Source: Saccharothrix longispora
GTDB lineage: Bacteria; Actinomycetota; Actinomycetes; Mycobacteriales; Pseudonocardiaceae
Reading direction: 5' to 3'
DNA length: 64,000 nucleotides
NCBI RefSeq assembly: GCF_030852425.1
Contig: NZ_NSDM01000010.1
Coordinates: 186,001 to 250,000, forward strand
Position numbers and translations under genes: made by a program. Each line of letters starts with the position of its first letter. Positions within the stretch are counted from its first letter, which is position 1. This document shows, piece by piece, positions 1-9,081 of the stretch. Below the pieces are notes generated by a model that saw nothing but the letters and a program-made list of their open reading frames with translations, was not told the origin of the DNA and ran no database searches.

Positions 1-3000
1 GTCGCCGGCCCGCGCGAAGACCTGCGCGAGTTGGTCGCGTCGTTGGCCGAACGGGACGTGTTCGCCCGCCTGCTCGACCTCGACTACCCGTTCCACAGCG
101 CCGCGATGGACCCGGTGCGCGTGCCGCTGACCGAGGCGCTGGCCGGACTGGCGCCCCGGGCGGCGTCCCCCGGGTTCGTCTCCGCGGTCACCGGCGCGCC
201 GCTCGCCGGCGAACTGCTCGACGCGGACTACTGGTGGCGCAACGTGCGCGAGCCGGTGCGGTTCGCCGCCGCCGTCGACCACCTCGTCGCCGCCGGGTTC
301 GACACGATCGTCGAGGTCGGACCGCGGCCGGTGCTCCAGACCTACCTCAAGCGGGCGGCCGGCGAGGACGTCCTCGCGGTGCTGCCCACCCTCACCAGGT
401 ACGACCCCGGCCCGCGGGCGCTGCGCGCGACCGTGGAAGCGGCGCTGGCCGCGGGCGCCCCGTCGCGCGCGGAGCGGTACTTCCCCCGACGCGGCCGGGT
501 CGTGGCACTGCCCGCCCACCCGTGGCGGCGCGAACGGTTCTGGCTGGGCGACAAGCACGCCTGGGGCGGCCAGACCGGGCCCGCCGACCACGTGCTGCTC
601 GGCGACCGCGCCGCCGTGTCGGACCCGACCTGGCAGTCGACGGTCGACCCCGCGCGGCTGCCGTGGTTGACCGGGCACAAAGCGGGCGGAACGCCCATCA
701 TGCCCGCCGCCGGCTACCTGGAGATGGGGTGGGCCGCCGGGCGGCTCGCGCTGGACGGCCCGGTGGAGGTGTGCGAACTGCACATCACCAGGCCCATGGC
801 CGCCCCCGACGACGAGGTCGTGCCGCCCCGCCTCCAGGTCTCGCTGTCCGCCGAGGACGGCGTTTTCCGGGTGGCCACCTCCACCGGCGGCACCGCGTCG
901 TGGCAGACCCACGCGCGGGGCCGCGTGCGCCGCCGGGTGGGCACCGCCCCGCCACCGGTCGACCTCGCCGCGCTGCGGGAGGGGTTCGCCGCGCGCGGCG
1001 AGCACGTCGACCGCCGCGAGTTCTACGCCGAGGGCGAGCGGCTGGGCCTCGACTACGGACCGGACTTCCTGGTGATCACCCGCGCGTGGGTGGACGGCGC
1101 GGAGGTGCTGGCCGACTACGACTGCTCCCACCTCGACACCACCGGGTTCCACGCCCACCCGGCGTGGACCGACGCCGCGCCGCAGGCCGCGATCCTGCTG
1201 GGGCGCGTGCTGGCCGAGCGCGCCACCGGCGAGGACTCCTACCTGCCGGTCGCGATCGGCGCCGCCCGGCTGTGGGGCACACCCGCGCCCACCGGCGCGG
1301 TGCGCTTCCGCTGCCGCTCGCTCACGGATTCCTGGGCCCGCGCGGACATCGTCCTCACCGACGCCGACGGCGCCGTCCTGCTGGAACTGCTGGACTGCCG
1401 GTTCGTCCGGGTGCCCGTGCCGAACCGGCGGGCCGTCCGGCGCCAGGTCGTCGAGCTGCGCGCCGCGCCGCGCGGGCTCCCGCCCGGCGTCGGGGTCGCG
1501 TGCGCCCCGCCCCGGATCGACGTGCGCCCGGACCCGGGGCACCGGGAGTTCGGGCGGCGGCGCTCGGCGGTGACCGCCGCGTTCACCGCGCGGGCCCTCA
1601 CCGACCTCCTCGGCGGCGCCGAGGTGTTCTTCACCGACGACCTGCTCGCCGCCGGGGTGCTGCCCGGGTTCACCCGCCTGCTCGACCTGCTGCTCGACAT
1701 CGCCGCCGAGCACGGGTGGGTGGAGTGGCTGGGCGAGTTCCAGGGCCGCGCGCGCCGGCGGCTGCGGCAGGGCGAGGAGGCCCCGTTCCGGGAGCTGGTC
1801 GAGGACTTCCCCGAGCACACCCCCGACCTGGTCCTGTTCGGCCGCTGCGGCCTGCACCTGGCCGAACTGCTCCGGGGGGAGCGGGACGTGCTGGACGTCC
1901 TGCTCCCGGCGCACGCGAGCGACACCCTCGCCCACTACCACGAGCTGCTGCCGACCTCGCGCCCGTTCGCCCGGGCGGCGGCCGAGGTGGTGCGGGCACT
2001 CGCCGACGCGTGGCCCGCCGACCGCCCGCTGCGCGTCCTGGAGGTCGGCGGCGGCACCGGCGCGCTGACCGCGGCGGTGCTGCCGGTGCTGCCCCGGGAC
2101 CGCACGCGGTACGTGTTCACCGACCCCGCGAAGGCCTCCCTCGGACCGGCCGCGACCAGGTTCGCGCAGTACGACTTCGTCGAGTACCGCGCACTCGACC
2201 TCGACGACCCCGACCTCGAACCCGGCTCCGTCGACGTCGTCGTCGCCGGGAACGCCCTGCGCACCGCCCGGGACGTGCGCGCCGCGCTCGCCGCGCTGGC
2301 GGGGGCGCTCGACGACGGCGGACGCCTGGTGCTCGTCGAGGCGCACGACACGCGGGCGCTCGCGCTGCCGTTCGGCCTGCTGCCGGGCTTCTGGTCGACG
2401 ACCGACGTCGACCTGCGCCCCGCGTCGCCCCTGCTGCCCGCCGCGAAGTGGCGGGAAGTGCTGGCCGAGCAGGGCTTCACGACCCCCGACACCCTGGCCG
2501 AGGACGACGCGCACTCCGTGACGACGGCGACCAGGCCGCCGCGCCCGGCACCGCTGCGCGCGCCCGCGCCGGACGTGCCGGCGGGACGGGTCGTGGTGGT
2601 CGCCGAGGACGGGACCGAGACCGGGTTCGCGTCGGCTCTCACGGCGGCGCTGGCCGGCTTCGGCGTCGACGCGGGCTGCCCGGGCGGCGACCCGGCGGGG
2701 TGGCTGGACGGCCCGTCGACCGACGTCGTGCTGGTGCTCGCCGAGACCGGGTCGGACGTGGTCGCGGCGACCACCCGGCGATTCGGGCTGATCCGCGCCC
2801 TCGCCGCCGCCTCCGCCGCACTGCCCGCCGACGCCAGGGCCGCGTTGTGGCTGGTCGGCAGACCTGCCGGGACCACCCCCGCACCGGACTCGGTCGTCGA
2901 CCCGGCCGCCGCCGCGGCCTGGGGCGTGGCGCGGACCATCGCCGCCGAGGCCGGCACCCTGGAAGTCCGCCGCGTCTCCTTCCCGAGGGACGTCCCCGTC

Positions 3001-5223
3001 GACCGGCTGGCCCGCGAGGTGCTCGCCCCGGACGCCGAGGACGAGGTCGTGCTCACCGCGTCGGGCCGGTTCGTGCCCAGGCTGTGCGACCTGGCGCCCC
3101 CGCTCGCCGACGAGACCGCGCCGTTCCGGCTCGTCGCCGAGAACACCGGGCCGTCCTACCGGCTGGCGTGGGTGGAGGCCGCCGTGCCGACGCCGGGACC
3201 GGAGGAGGTGCTGATCGAGGTCCGCAGCGCGGGCATCAACTACCGGGACGCGCTGCTCGCGGTCGGCATGCTGCCCGCCTGGGTCGTGGAAGGCGGCATG
3301 GCGGGCACCAGCCTGGGCGGCGAGTGCGCGGGCGTCGTGGTCGCCGCGGGACCCGGGGCGACCCGGTTCCGCCCGGGCGACCGGGTCGTCGGGTTCGCCG
3401 CGGCCTCGCTGGCCTCGCACGTCGTGGCCGACGAGAACTTCATCGCCGCCATCCCGGACGGGGTCGACTTCACCTCGGCCGCCACCACCCCGGTGGCCCC
3501 GGTCAGCGCCTACTACGGGCTGTGCCACCTGGCGCGGCTCGGCCCCGGCGAGGTGGTGCTGGTGCACGGCGCCGCGGGCGGGGTCGGACTCGCCGCGCTC
3601 CAGTGCGCCCGCGCCGTCGGCGCGACGGTGGTCGCCACCGCGGGCACCGAGGAGAAGCGCGACTTCCTGCGGCTGCTGGGCGTGGAGCACGTCTTCGACT
3701 CCCGCAGCCTGACGTTCGTCGCGGACGTGCTGGCCGCCACCGGCGGTGAGGGCGTCGACGTCGTGCTCAACTCGCTGGGCGGCGAGTTCATCTCGCGCAG
3801 CCTGGAGTTGCTGCGCTTCGGCGGCAGGTTCGTCGAGCTGGGCAAGCGCGACCTGTACGGCGACCGGAACGTGTCGCTGCGGCCGTTCCGCAACAACATC
3901 AGCTACTTCGCCGTCGACATCGACCAGCTCGGCGCGCGCCGCCGCGAGGCCGTCGCGGGCGCGTACGACCGGCTGGTGGGGGAAGCGCAGGTGGGCACCT
4001 ACCGGGCACTGCCCCACCGGGTGTTCCCCGCCGAGCGGGTCGCCGAGGCGTTCCGCTCGATCCAGCACTCGCGGCACCTCGGCAAGCTCGTCGTCTCCTT
4101 CGACCGCAGGCCCCCGGTGGAGCGGAGGACCCCGGCGGCGTTCCGGCCGGACCCGACCGGTACCTACCTCGTGACCGGCGGCGCGGGCGGCTTCGGCGCG
4201 GAGGCGGCGCGGTGGCTCGTGGACCGGGGCGCCCGGCACCTCGTGCTGGTGAACCGGCGCGGCGCGGCCGTGCCGGGGGCCGGGGACGTGGTGGCCGACC
4301 TGACCGCGCGGGGCGCCGCGGTGTCCGTGCACGCCGTCGACGTCACCGACGAGGCGGCGGTGCGCGCGCTCGTGGCGTCCGTCGACGCCGGCGGGGCGCC
4401 GCTGCGCGGGGTCGTGCACGCGGCGATGGTGCTCGACGACGCGCTGGCCGCCGACCTGACGACCGAGCGGTTCGAGGCGGTGCTCGCGCCGAAGGCGGCG
4501 GGCGCGGCGGTGCTGGACCGCGTGGTGGGCGGTCGTGAGCTGGACCTGTTCCTGCTGTTCTCGTCGGCGGGGGCCGTGTTCGGCAACGCCGGGCAGGTCG
4601 CCTACACCGCGGGCAACCTCTTCCTGGAAGCGCTGGCCCGCGCCCGTCGGGCCCGCGGACTGGCCGGGCAGGCGATCGCGTGGGGTGCGCTGGACGAGGT
4701 GGGCTACCTGGCCCGCACCGAGGGCGCGGCCAGGACCGTCACCCGGGCGGGGCTGGCGCTGCTGCCGCTGCGCAAGGTCCGCGAGGCGCTCGACGAGCTG
4801 GTCGGCGGACCCGAGGTCTCGCTCGTGTGGAGCCACGACGGGCAGTTCCTGCGCAGGCTCTACCCCCACCTGGCCACACCGCGGCTGGGCGAGCTGACCG
4901 AGGGCGGTCAGGCCGACGGGGACGAGGACGACGGGCTGCTCGAACGGCTGAAGGCGGCGTCGGTGGAGGAGGCGATCGCGCTCACCGCCGACGCGATGGT
5001 CACGACGCTGTCGGAGATCCTCGCCGTGGCGCCCGAGCGGATCGACCGGAACAAGCCGCTGGACCAGCTCGGCGTGGACTCCCTGATGGGCGCCGAGCTG
5101 GTCAGCAGGATGAGGCGCAGGCTGGGGCGCGAGATCCCCGTCATGCGCGTCGTCGCGAGCGGCGGCATCGACGACCTGGCCCGCTCGTTGGTCGCCTACT
5201 TCAGGAGCGAGGACGGAGGGTGA
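1..5223 (+). CDS. Highly reducing type I polyketide synthase, C-terminal part (AT end-DH-cMT-ER-KR-ACP)
   Basis: The reading frame is open at base 1, so the N-terminus (at least KS and most of AT) lies outside the window. Numbering codons from base 1, the order is: end of an AT (to about 160); a DH with an intact HxxxGxxxxP motif at H226; a C-methyltransferase with SAM motif VLEVGGGTG near 680; an enoyl reductase with a GAAGGVG nucleotide-binding loop near 1190; a ketoreductase with TGGAGGFG near 1392, an LDD motif (B-type) and the S/Y catalytic pair; and an ACP with LGVDSL, phosphopantetheine Ser near 1694. The gene ends at the ACP with no thioesterase. One full reductive loop plus cMT on a single chain resembles iterative, fungal-like reducing PKSs, but a modular role is possible. 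Its last 28 bases overlap the convergent secreted-protein gene. Domain calls are firm; product is unknown. Confidence 0.93.
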   Translation, partial: VAGPREDLRELVASLAERDVFARLLDLDYPFHSAAMDPVRVPLTEALAGLAPRAASPGFVSAVTGAPLAGELLDADYWWRNVREPVRFAAAVDHLVAAGFDTIVEVGPRPVLQTYLKRAAGEDVLAVLPTLTRYDPGPRALRATVEAALAAGAPSRAERYFPRRGRVVALPAHPWRRERFWLGDKHAWGGQTGPADHVLLGDRAAVSDPTWQSTVDPARLPWLTGHKAGGTPIMPAAGYLEMGWAAGRLALDGPVEVCELHITRPMAAPDDEVVPPRLQVSLSAEDGVFRVATSTGGTASWQTHARGRVRRRVGTAPPPVDLAALREGFAARGEHVDRREFYAEGERLGLDYGPDFLVITRAWVDGAEVLADYDCSHLDTTGFHAHPAWTDAAPQAAILLGRVLAERATGEDSYLPVAIGAARLWGTPAPTGAVRFRCRSLTDSWARADIVLTDADGAVLLELLDCRFVRVPVPNRRAVRRQVVELRAAPRGLPPGVGVACAPPRIDVRPDPGHREFGRRRSAVTAAFTARALTDLLGGAEVFFTDDLLAAGVLPGFTRLLDLLLDIAAEHGWVEWLGEFQGRARRRLRQGEEAPFRELVEDFPEHTPDLVLFGRCGLHLAELLRGERDVLDVLLPAHASDTLAHYHELLPTSRPFARAAAEVVRALADAWPADRPLRVLEVGGGTGALTAAVLPVLPRDRTRYVFTDPAKASLGPAATRFAQYDFVEYRALDLDDPDLEPGSVDVVVAGNALRTARDVRAALAALAGALDDGGRLVLVEAHDTRALALPFGLLPGFWSTTDVDLRPASPLLPAAKWREVLAEQGFTTPDTLAEDDAHSVTTATRPPRPAPLRAPAPDVPAGRVVVVAEDGTETGFASALTAALAGFGVDAGCPGGDPAGWLDGPSTDVVLVLAETGSDVVAATTRRFGLIRALAAASAALPADARAALWLVGRPAGTTPAPDSVVDPAAAAAWGVARTIAAEAGTLEVRRVSFPRDVPVDRLAREVLAPDAEDEVVLTASGRFVPRLCDLAPPLADETAPFRLVAENTGPSYRLAWVEAAVPTPGPEEVLIEVRSAGINYRDALLAVGMLPAWVVEGGMAGTSLGGECAGVVVAAGPGATRFRPGDRVVGFAAASLASHVVADENFIAAIPDGVDFTSAATTPVAPVSAYYGLCHLARLGPGEVVLVHGAAGGVGLAALQCARAVGATVVATAGTEEKRDFLRLLGVEHVFDSRSLTFVADVLAATGGEGVDVVLNSLGGEFISRSLELLRFGGRFVELGKRDLYGDRNVSLRPFRNNISYFAVDIDQLGARRREAVAGAYDRLVGEAQVGTYRALPHRVFPAERVAEAFRSIQHSRHLGKLVVSFDRRPPVERRTPAAFRPDPTGTYLVTGGAGGFGAEAARWLVDRGARHLVLVNRRGAAVPGAGDVVADLTARGAAVSVHAVDVTDEAAVRALVASVDAGGAPLRGVVHAAMVLDDALAADLTTERFEAVLAPKAAGAAVLDRVVGGRELDLFLLFSSAGAVFGNAGQVAYTAGNLFLEALARARRARGLAGQAIAWGALDEVGYLARTEGAARTVTRAGLALLPLRKVREALDELVGGPEVSLVWSHDGQFLRRLYPHLATPRLGELTEGGQADGDEDDGLLERLKAASVEEAIALTADAMVTTLSEILAVAPERIDRNKPLDQLGVDSLMGAELVSRMRRRLGREIPVMRVVASGGIDDLARSLVAYFRSEDGG

Positions 5224-5873
5224 TCCGCCCCGCGCTCCGGGACGGGCCAGTAGCTGCCCTCACCGGACACGTGCGCGATCACCGTGTCCGTGGTGAAGAC
5301 CGGCTCACCCAGGACCTCCTGGAACACGTCCAGGGTCTCCTGCGTGGGCCGCACCGGGATGCCGGTCACCCGGACGACGGCGGGCTTGCCCGGGAGGGGC
5401 GGCACGGCCGGGACTCCGGGCTCGACCGTGACGCGCCCCTCCGAGACGTCACCGGTCGAGATCGGCGCCCTCGGGTACAGCTGCCCGTCGACCGTGCGCT
5501 CGGCGAAGGCGCGCGGGTCGCCGCTGCCGCGGGTGATCCTCTCCAGCACCACCCGGTGCTCGTCGTTCTGCACACCGAAGCCGCCCTCGACCGCGCCCTC
5601 CCCGTCGGTGAACGAGCTGTCCACGCGCGCCGAGCGCAGCGGCAGCCGCACGTTGTGGCGGTCCGCGTCGACGATCGCGGCCGGTTCGACGGCGAACGGC
5701 GTGCCGCCGAACCGCGCCAGCTGCGCCAGGGCGTCCTCGGTCCAGTCGACCTGGACCCAACCCTCCTCGATGGTGATCAGCGAGCGGCCCTGCGCGGTCG
5801 CGTGGGCCTGGAGTTGCCCGAACAGCGGTGCGGCCAGCGCTCCGGCCATGAAAACACGTCGCCTGATGGTCAT
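5196..5873 (-). CDS. Tat-type secreted hypothetical protein
   Basis: This 225-aa protein begins MTIRRRVFMAGAL, a twin-arginine-like signal (RR followed by V-F-M and a short hydrophobic stretch), so export through the Tat pathway is inferred. An in-frame start 16 codons upstream (5921) is possible, but it places the signal behind a polar extension. The mature part is mostly polar and beta-rich in character, without a motif I recognise. No cysteine cluster, membrane segment or catalytic signature is evident. It converges on and overlaps the 3' end of the PKS by 28 bp, an unusual arrangement with no room for a terminator between the two genes. Function is unknown. It may be unrelated to the polyketide pathway or may be an exported accessory protein. 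Confidence 0.7.
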   Translation of the reverse strand: MTIRRRVFMAGALAAPLFGQLQAHATAQGRSLITIEEGWVQVDWTEDALAQLARFGGTPFAVEPAAIVDADRHNVRLPLRSARVDSSFTDGEGAVEGGFGVQNDEHRVVLERITRGSGDPRAFAERTVDGQLYPRAPISTGDVSEGRVTVEPGVPAVPPLPGKPAVVRVTGIPVRPTQETLDVFQEVLGEPVFTTDTVIAHVSGEGSYWPVPERGADHPPSSLLK

Positions 5874-5968
5874 CCGGTTCTTCCTCGTCGGAGGTCGGGG
5901 GTTTTCCCGATGATCGCGCACATCCGCCCGGTCCAGTCCCGGCTACACCCGAAAGTAGGACAGTCCAC

Positions 5969-7585
5969 TTGGTACAGATGACGAGCGCCCGAGCCACCGC
6001 ACGGGCCTTCCCGCTCTACATCGCCGGCGAACGGGTCGAGACCGACGACCGCGCGTACGGCATGAGCGTGCGCTCGGTGCTGGAGCCGGGCGGCCACGAG
6101 GCCGCCGCGCTGCTCCGGCTGCTGCGCGAGGGCACCGAGGAGGAGGTGCACGCGCACCCGCACGTCCTGTGCTCGGTGTCGCTGTCCACACCGGAGCAGG
6201 GGGAGGCGGCGCTGGCCGCCGCCGCGGCCGCCGCGCCCCGCTTGCGCGCGACACCGCTCGCCGAGCGGCTGGGCTGCGTGCGGGACCTGCACGCGGCGTT
6301 CCTCGCGCACCGCGAGCAGATCGCGCACCTGCTGCGGTTGGAGGGCTGCCCGCGGGTGCTCGTCGAGGCGCAGCTCCTCGCCGTGCTCGACCTGATGCGG
6401 CCGGAGTCCCTGGAGATGGCCGCCGACCTGCTCCACCAGGAGTTCACGGCGCCGCGGCACCGGATCGTGCTCCAGCGGCAACCCGACGGCGTGGTGTGCG
6501 TCGACCCGCCCGCCAACGCGCCCCTGTACGGCTTGATCGCCATGCTCGTGCTCGTCGCGGGCAACGCCGTCGTGATCCGCGTGCCGCGCAGCTGCGCGAC
6601 GTCGTTGAGCTACGCCCTGCACGAGGTGATCATCCCGGTGTTCGAGGCGCACGGCACGCCCCCCGGCGCGATCAACGTCCTCTGCGCCGACTTCGAGGTC
6701 ACCATGCGGCAGTGGCTGGACAGCCCGTCGGTCGACACCGTCTACTACTTCGGCTCCAGCGACTACGGCCTCGCGCTGGAGCGCCGGTGCGTCGAGCGCG
6801 GCAAGAAGGCGATCCTCGAACTGTCCGGCAACGACGGCGTGCTGGTCTGGCGGGACGCGCACCTGGAGCACGCGACCGCGGCGCTGCTGGAGTCCTTCTA
6901 CGCCTCAGGTCAGGCGTGCGTGGCGCCGAAGTACGCGATCGTGCACCCCGACGTCGCCGACGAGCTGTCCGCCCGGCTGGCCGCGGCGGCGTCGGCGTTG
7001 CGACCGGGCGACCCGGAGACCTCCGACACGGTGCTCAGCCCGGTGCTGCGGGCGACCGCGTTCCAGCGCACCCTCGACGAGGCGCTGCGCGCGGGCGCCG
7101 TGCGGGTCTGCGGTGGCGCGCGGGTCGGGCTGGACGGCGAACCGGACCCGAACGGGCTGTTCATCGAACCCACCGTGCTGAGGGTCGACGGGTTCGAGCG
7201 GGCGGAGGCGAACCCGGCGGTGCGCGGCGAGAAGTTCTTCCCGCTGCTCTCGGTCGTCGTGCCCGAGGACGGCCCGGACCTGCTCGACCGCTGCCTGGAC
7301 TTCCTCGACCGCAACAGGTTCGGCCTGCGGAACTCGCTGTGGGCGGAGGACGCCGTCGTGGTGGAGCGGTTCACGACCGAGTTGAGGAACGGCGGCCTGC
7401 TGAAGGTCAACGACTCGCACCTGGCCAACGCCCCGTACCTCCCCGGTCTGGGTGGAACCGGGGACAGCGGTGGCACGCACGGCGAGGCGATGTACCCGAT
7501 CCTGCGGGCGAGCCGGTTGCAGGCGGTCGCGATCGCGACCACGCGGGTGCACCCGCGCGACGCGCTGCTCGGCCCCGGGGCGTGA
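5969..7585 (+). CDS. Aldehyde dehydrogenase superfamily protein
   Basis: The protein of about 538 aa has the ALDH fold signatures in order. An N-terminal NAD-binding half contains ILELSGND, giving the general-base Glu. The catalytic Cys follows in SGQACVAPK, and a C-terminal GEKFFPLLSV segment precedes the oligomerisation region. It presumably oxidises an aldehyde, or reduces an activated acyl group, with NAD(P). The typical FGS/T motif appears as YYFGSSDYG. Start choice is between TTG at 5969, which has a GTAGGA element about 8 nt upstream, and ATG at 5978, which is farther from it; I prefer the TTG. It sits directly after the PKS and secreted-protein genes, so a role in a polyketide-derived aldehyde step is possible but only inferred from position. 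Confidence 0.85.
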   Translation: MVQMTSARATARAFPLYIAGERVETDDRAYGMSVRSVLEPGGHEAAALLRLLREGTEEEVHAHPHVLCSVSLSTPEQGEAALAAAAAAAPRLRATPLAERLGCVRDLHAAFLAHREQIAHLLRLEGCPRVLVEAQLLAVLDLMRPESLEMAADLLHQEFTAPRHRIVLQRQPDGVVCVDPPANAPLYGLIAMLVLVAGNAVVIRVPRSCATSLSYALHEVIIPVFEAHGTPPGAINVLCADFEVTMRQWLDSPSVDTVYYFGSSDYGLALERRCVERGKKAILELSGNDGVLVWRDAHLEHATAALLESFYASGQACVAPKYAIVHPDVADELSARLAAAASALRPGDPETSDTVLSPVLRATAFQRTLDEALRAGAVRVCGGARVGLDGEPDPNGLFIEPTVLRVDGFERAEANPAVRGEKFFPLLSVVVPEDGPDLLDRCLDFLDRNRFGLRNSLWAEDAVVVERFTTELRNGGLLKVNDSHLANAPYLPGLGGTGDSGGTHGEAMYPILRASRLQAVAIATTRVHPRDALLGPGA

Positions 7586-7605
7586 CGCTCCCGGCGCGCG
7601 GAACG

Positions 7606-7646
7606 GCCGGTCATCCAGGGGTCGCCCCTCCGGCCGGATGACCGGC
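7606..7646. terminator. Hairpin between convergent genes
   Basis: An 11-bp perfect inverted repeat (GCCGGTCATCC at 7606-7616, its complement at 7636-7646) with a 19-nt loop lies between the aldehyde dehydrogenase and the convergent heptad-repeat gene. There is no U-tract, as is common in GC-rich actinomycetes. Confidence 0.5.
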
Positions 7647-7694
7647 GACCCCGCGGTCGCCCTCCCGTCGGGACGACGACCCGCGAGGCGCGTC

Positions 7695-7994
7695 CTAGAA
7701 GCGGAACGGGTCGGTCACCGCGTCGGTCGCCTCGGTGAAGGAACCCGTGGCCTCGGTGAAGGTGCCGGACGCGTCGGCGAAGGTGCCGGACGCGTCGGTG
7801 AGGGTGCCCGTCGCGTCGGCGAAGGTGCCCGTGACGTCGGACGCGGCGCCGCCGAAGTCCTGGGCGGCGCCCGTGAAGCCCTCCGTCGTCTGCGCGGCGG
7901 CGTCGGTCGCGGACTGGGAGACGCCCTCGGCCGCACCCGTGGCGCCCGACACGAACTCGTTGGCCTTGTCGAAGATGGCGTCGAACAGACCCAT
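7695..7994 (-). CDS. Small heptad-repeat protein
   Basis: This 99-aa protein starts MGLFDAIFDKANEF. A GAGAGG ribosome site about 7 nt before ATG 7994 makes this start better than an in-frame one at 8033. The C-terminal half is built from 7-residue repeats of the type F-A/T-D/E-A-T/S-G-T/S, encoded by near-identical 21-bp units between about 7735 and 7830. The composition is Ala/Thr/Gly/Asp-rich, with few charged or bulky residues. Such low-complexity amphipathic repeats could form a coiled or beta-solenoid surface, but I recognise no family. It lies downstream of the KAS III-like gene on the same strand with a 109-nt gap, so it may be read from the end of the NRPS operon. Function unknown. 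Confidence 0.65.
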   Translation of the reverse strand: MGLFDAIFDKANEFVSGATGAAEGVSQSATDAAAQTTEGFTGAAQDFGGAASDVTGTFADATGTLTDASGTFADASGTFTEATGSFTEATDAVTDPFRF

Positions 7995-8103
7995 GGTGTG
8001 CACCTCTCGTCGGGAACCTGACAAATCCGACAATACCCGTGCGGTATCCGGGCCGTGGTCACCCGGTCACGGCGAGCGAACCGGCCGTCCCGGCGGGCCG
8101 GCG

Positions 8104-9081
8104 CTACAACAGGTGCGTCCCGCCGTCGCCGTCGGTCTCCACCAGCACCGCGCTCCACGCCGCGGCGGGGCTGGCGTCGAGCAGCACCACCCGGCTGCCC
8201 GGCGGCACGGTGGCGCCGTGCAGGTTGTGGAAGGTGTCGTTCGGCCCCAGGTGGCCGTAGCGCGCGAGGTTGGCCGCGCAGGCGGGGTGCAGCGGGACGC
8301 CGAGCACCTCGGCGTAGTTGCGGTGCGAGGGCAGTGAGAGGTTCTGCGCCAGGTAGCACGTCACGTCCGCCGCGGTGAGGCCGTTGCGGGCCAGGAGGCG
8401 GGCGGTCAGGTCGCGCAGCCGGTTGCGGGTCTCGACGGCCAGGCGGAAGGAGTACGCCACCGGGTCGGAGCACTCCTCGCGCCACTCGGCGAACGGGCGG
8501 TCGCGGTAGGGGACCCGGAACAGGTCCGCGTAGTCGCCGTTCGTCTCCAGCAGCACGTCCCGCACGCGCACCCCGCCGGTCCGGGTGAGCACCAGCGCCC
8601 CGCCGCTGTCGCCGTTCAGGGTCACCGGGTGGCGGTAGCGGCGCGGGGTGGCGGGCGTGCTGCCGTGCGCGACGAGCACGGTCCGCACGGCGTGGTCGCG
8701 CAGCAGGCCCGCCGCGGTCAGCAGGGCGGGGGCCAGCGACGCGCAGCCCAGGCCGCCGACGGAGAACGCCACCGCCCGCCGCGCGCCCAGGGCCGCCTGG
8801 AGCCGGGTCGCGTCCGAGCTGACCAGCGTTTCCGGGGCCCGCGACTCCACGGTGATCAGCACGTCGACCTCGGTCTCGGACACCGCGGCGGCGGCCAGGG
8901 CGCGACGTGCCGCCGCGGCGGCCAGGTCGGTGGCGCTCGCCGTCCCGGCCACCGCCACGCTCCCGATGCCCAGCGCCGAGCACGCCGCCCGCTCCGCGTC
9001 GTCCAGCTCAGCCCACTCGGGCAGCAGCTCCACCGGCACCGGGTCGCCGAGGTGCCACCCCGAGCCCGCGAGGGCGATCAC
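8104..9081 (-). CDS. KAS III-like ketoacyl synthase / acyltransferase
   Basis: This 325-aa thiolase-fold protein of the FabH branch has its nucleophile Cys at about residue 113 (GGLGCAS). The usual second catalytic His, in an HQAN-type motif, is missing: the matching place reads LAQN (Ala 245), with a nearby His 253 in LPSHRNY. The region where FabH has its catalytic Asn reads RYGHLGPND. These changes are typical of KAS III relatives that act as acyltransferases or do unusual condensations (CerJ/DpsC-like branches), so it may offload or acylate the assembly-line product. It starts GTG 9081, overlapping the TGA of the hybrid NRPS by 4 bp (GTGA), so translation is probably coupled. No thioesterase domain exists in the NRPSs, which makes a release role attractive but unproven. 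Confidence 0.85.
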   Translation of the reverse strand: MIALAGSGWHLGDPVPVELLPEWAELDDAERAACSALGIGSVAVAGTASATDLAAAAARRALAAAAVSETEVDVLITVESRAPETLVSSDATRLQAALGARRAVAFSVGGLGCASLAPALLTAAGLLRDHAVRTVLVAHGSTPATPRRYRHPVTLNGDSGGALVLTRTGGVRVRDVLLETNGDYADLFRVPYRDRPFAEWREECSDPVAYSFRLAVETRNRLRDLTARLLARNGLTAADVTCYLAQNLSLPSHRNYAEVLGVPLHPACAANLARYGHLGPNDTFHNLHGATVPPGSRVVLLDASPAAAWSAVLVETDGDGGTHLL

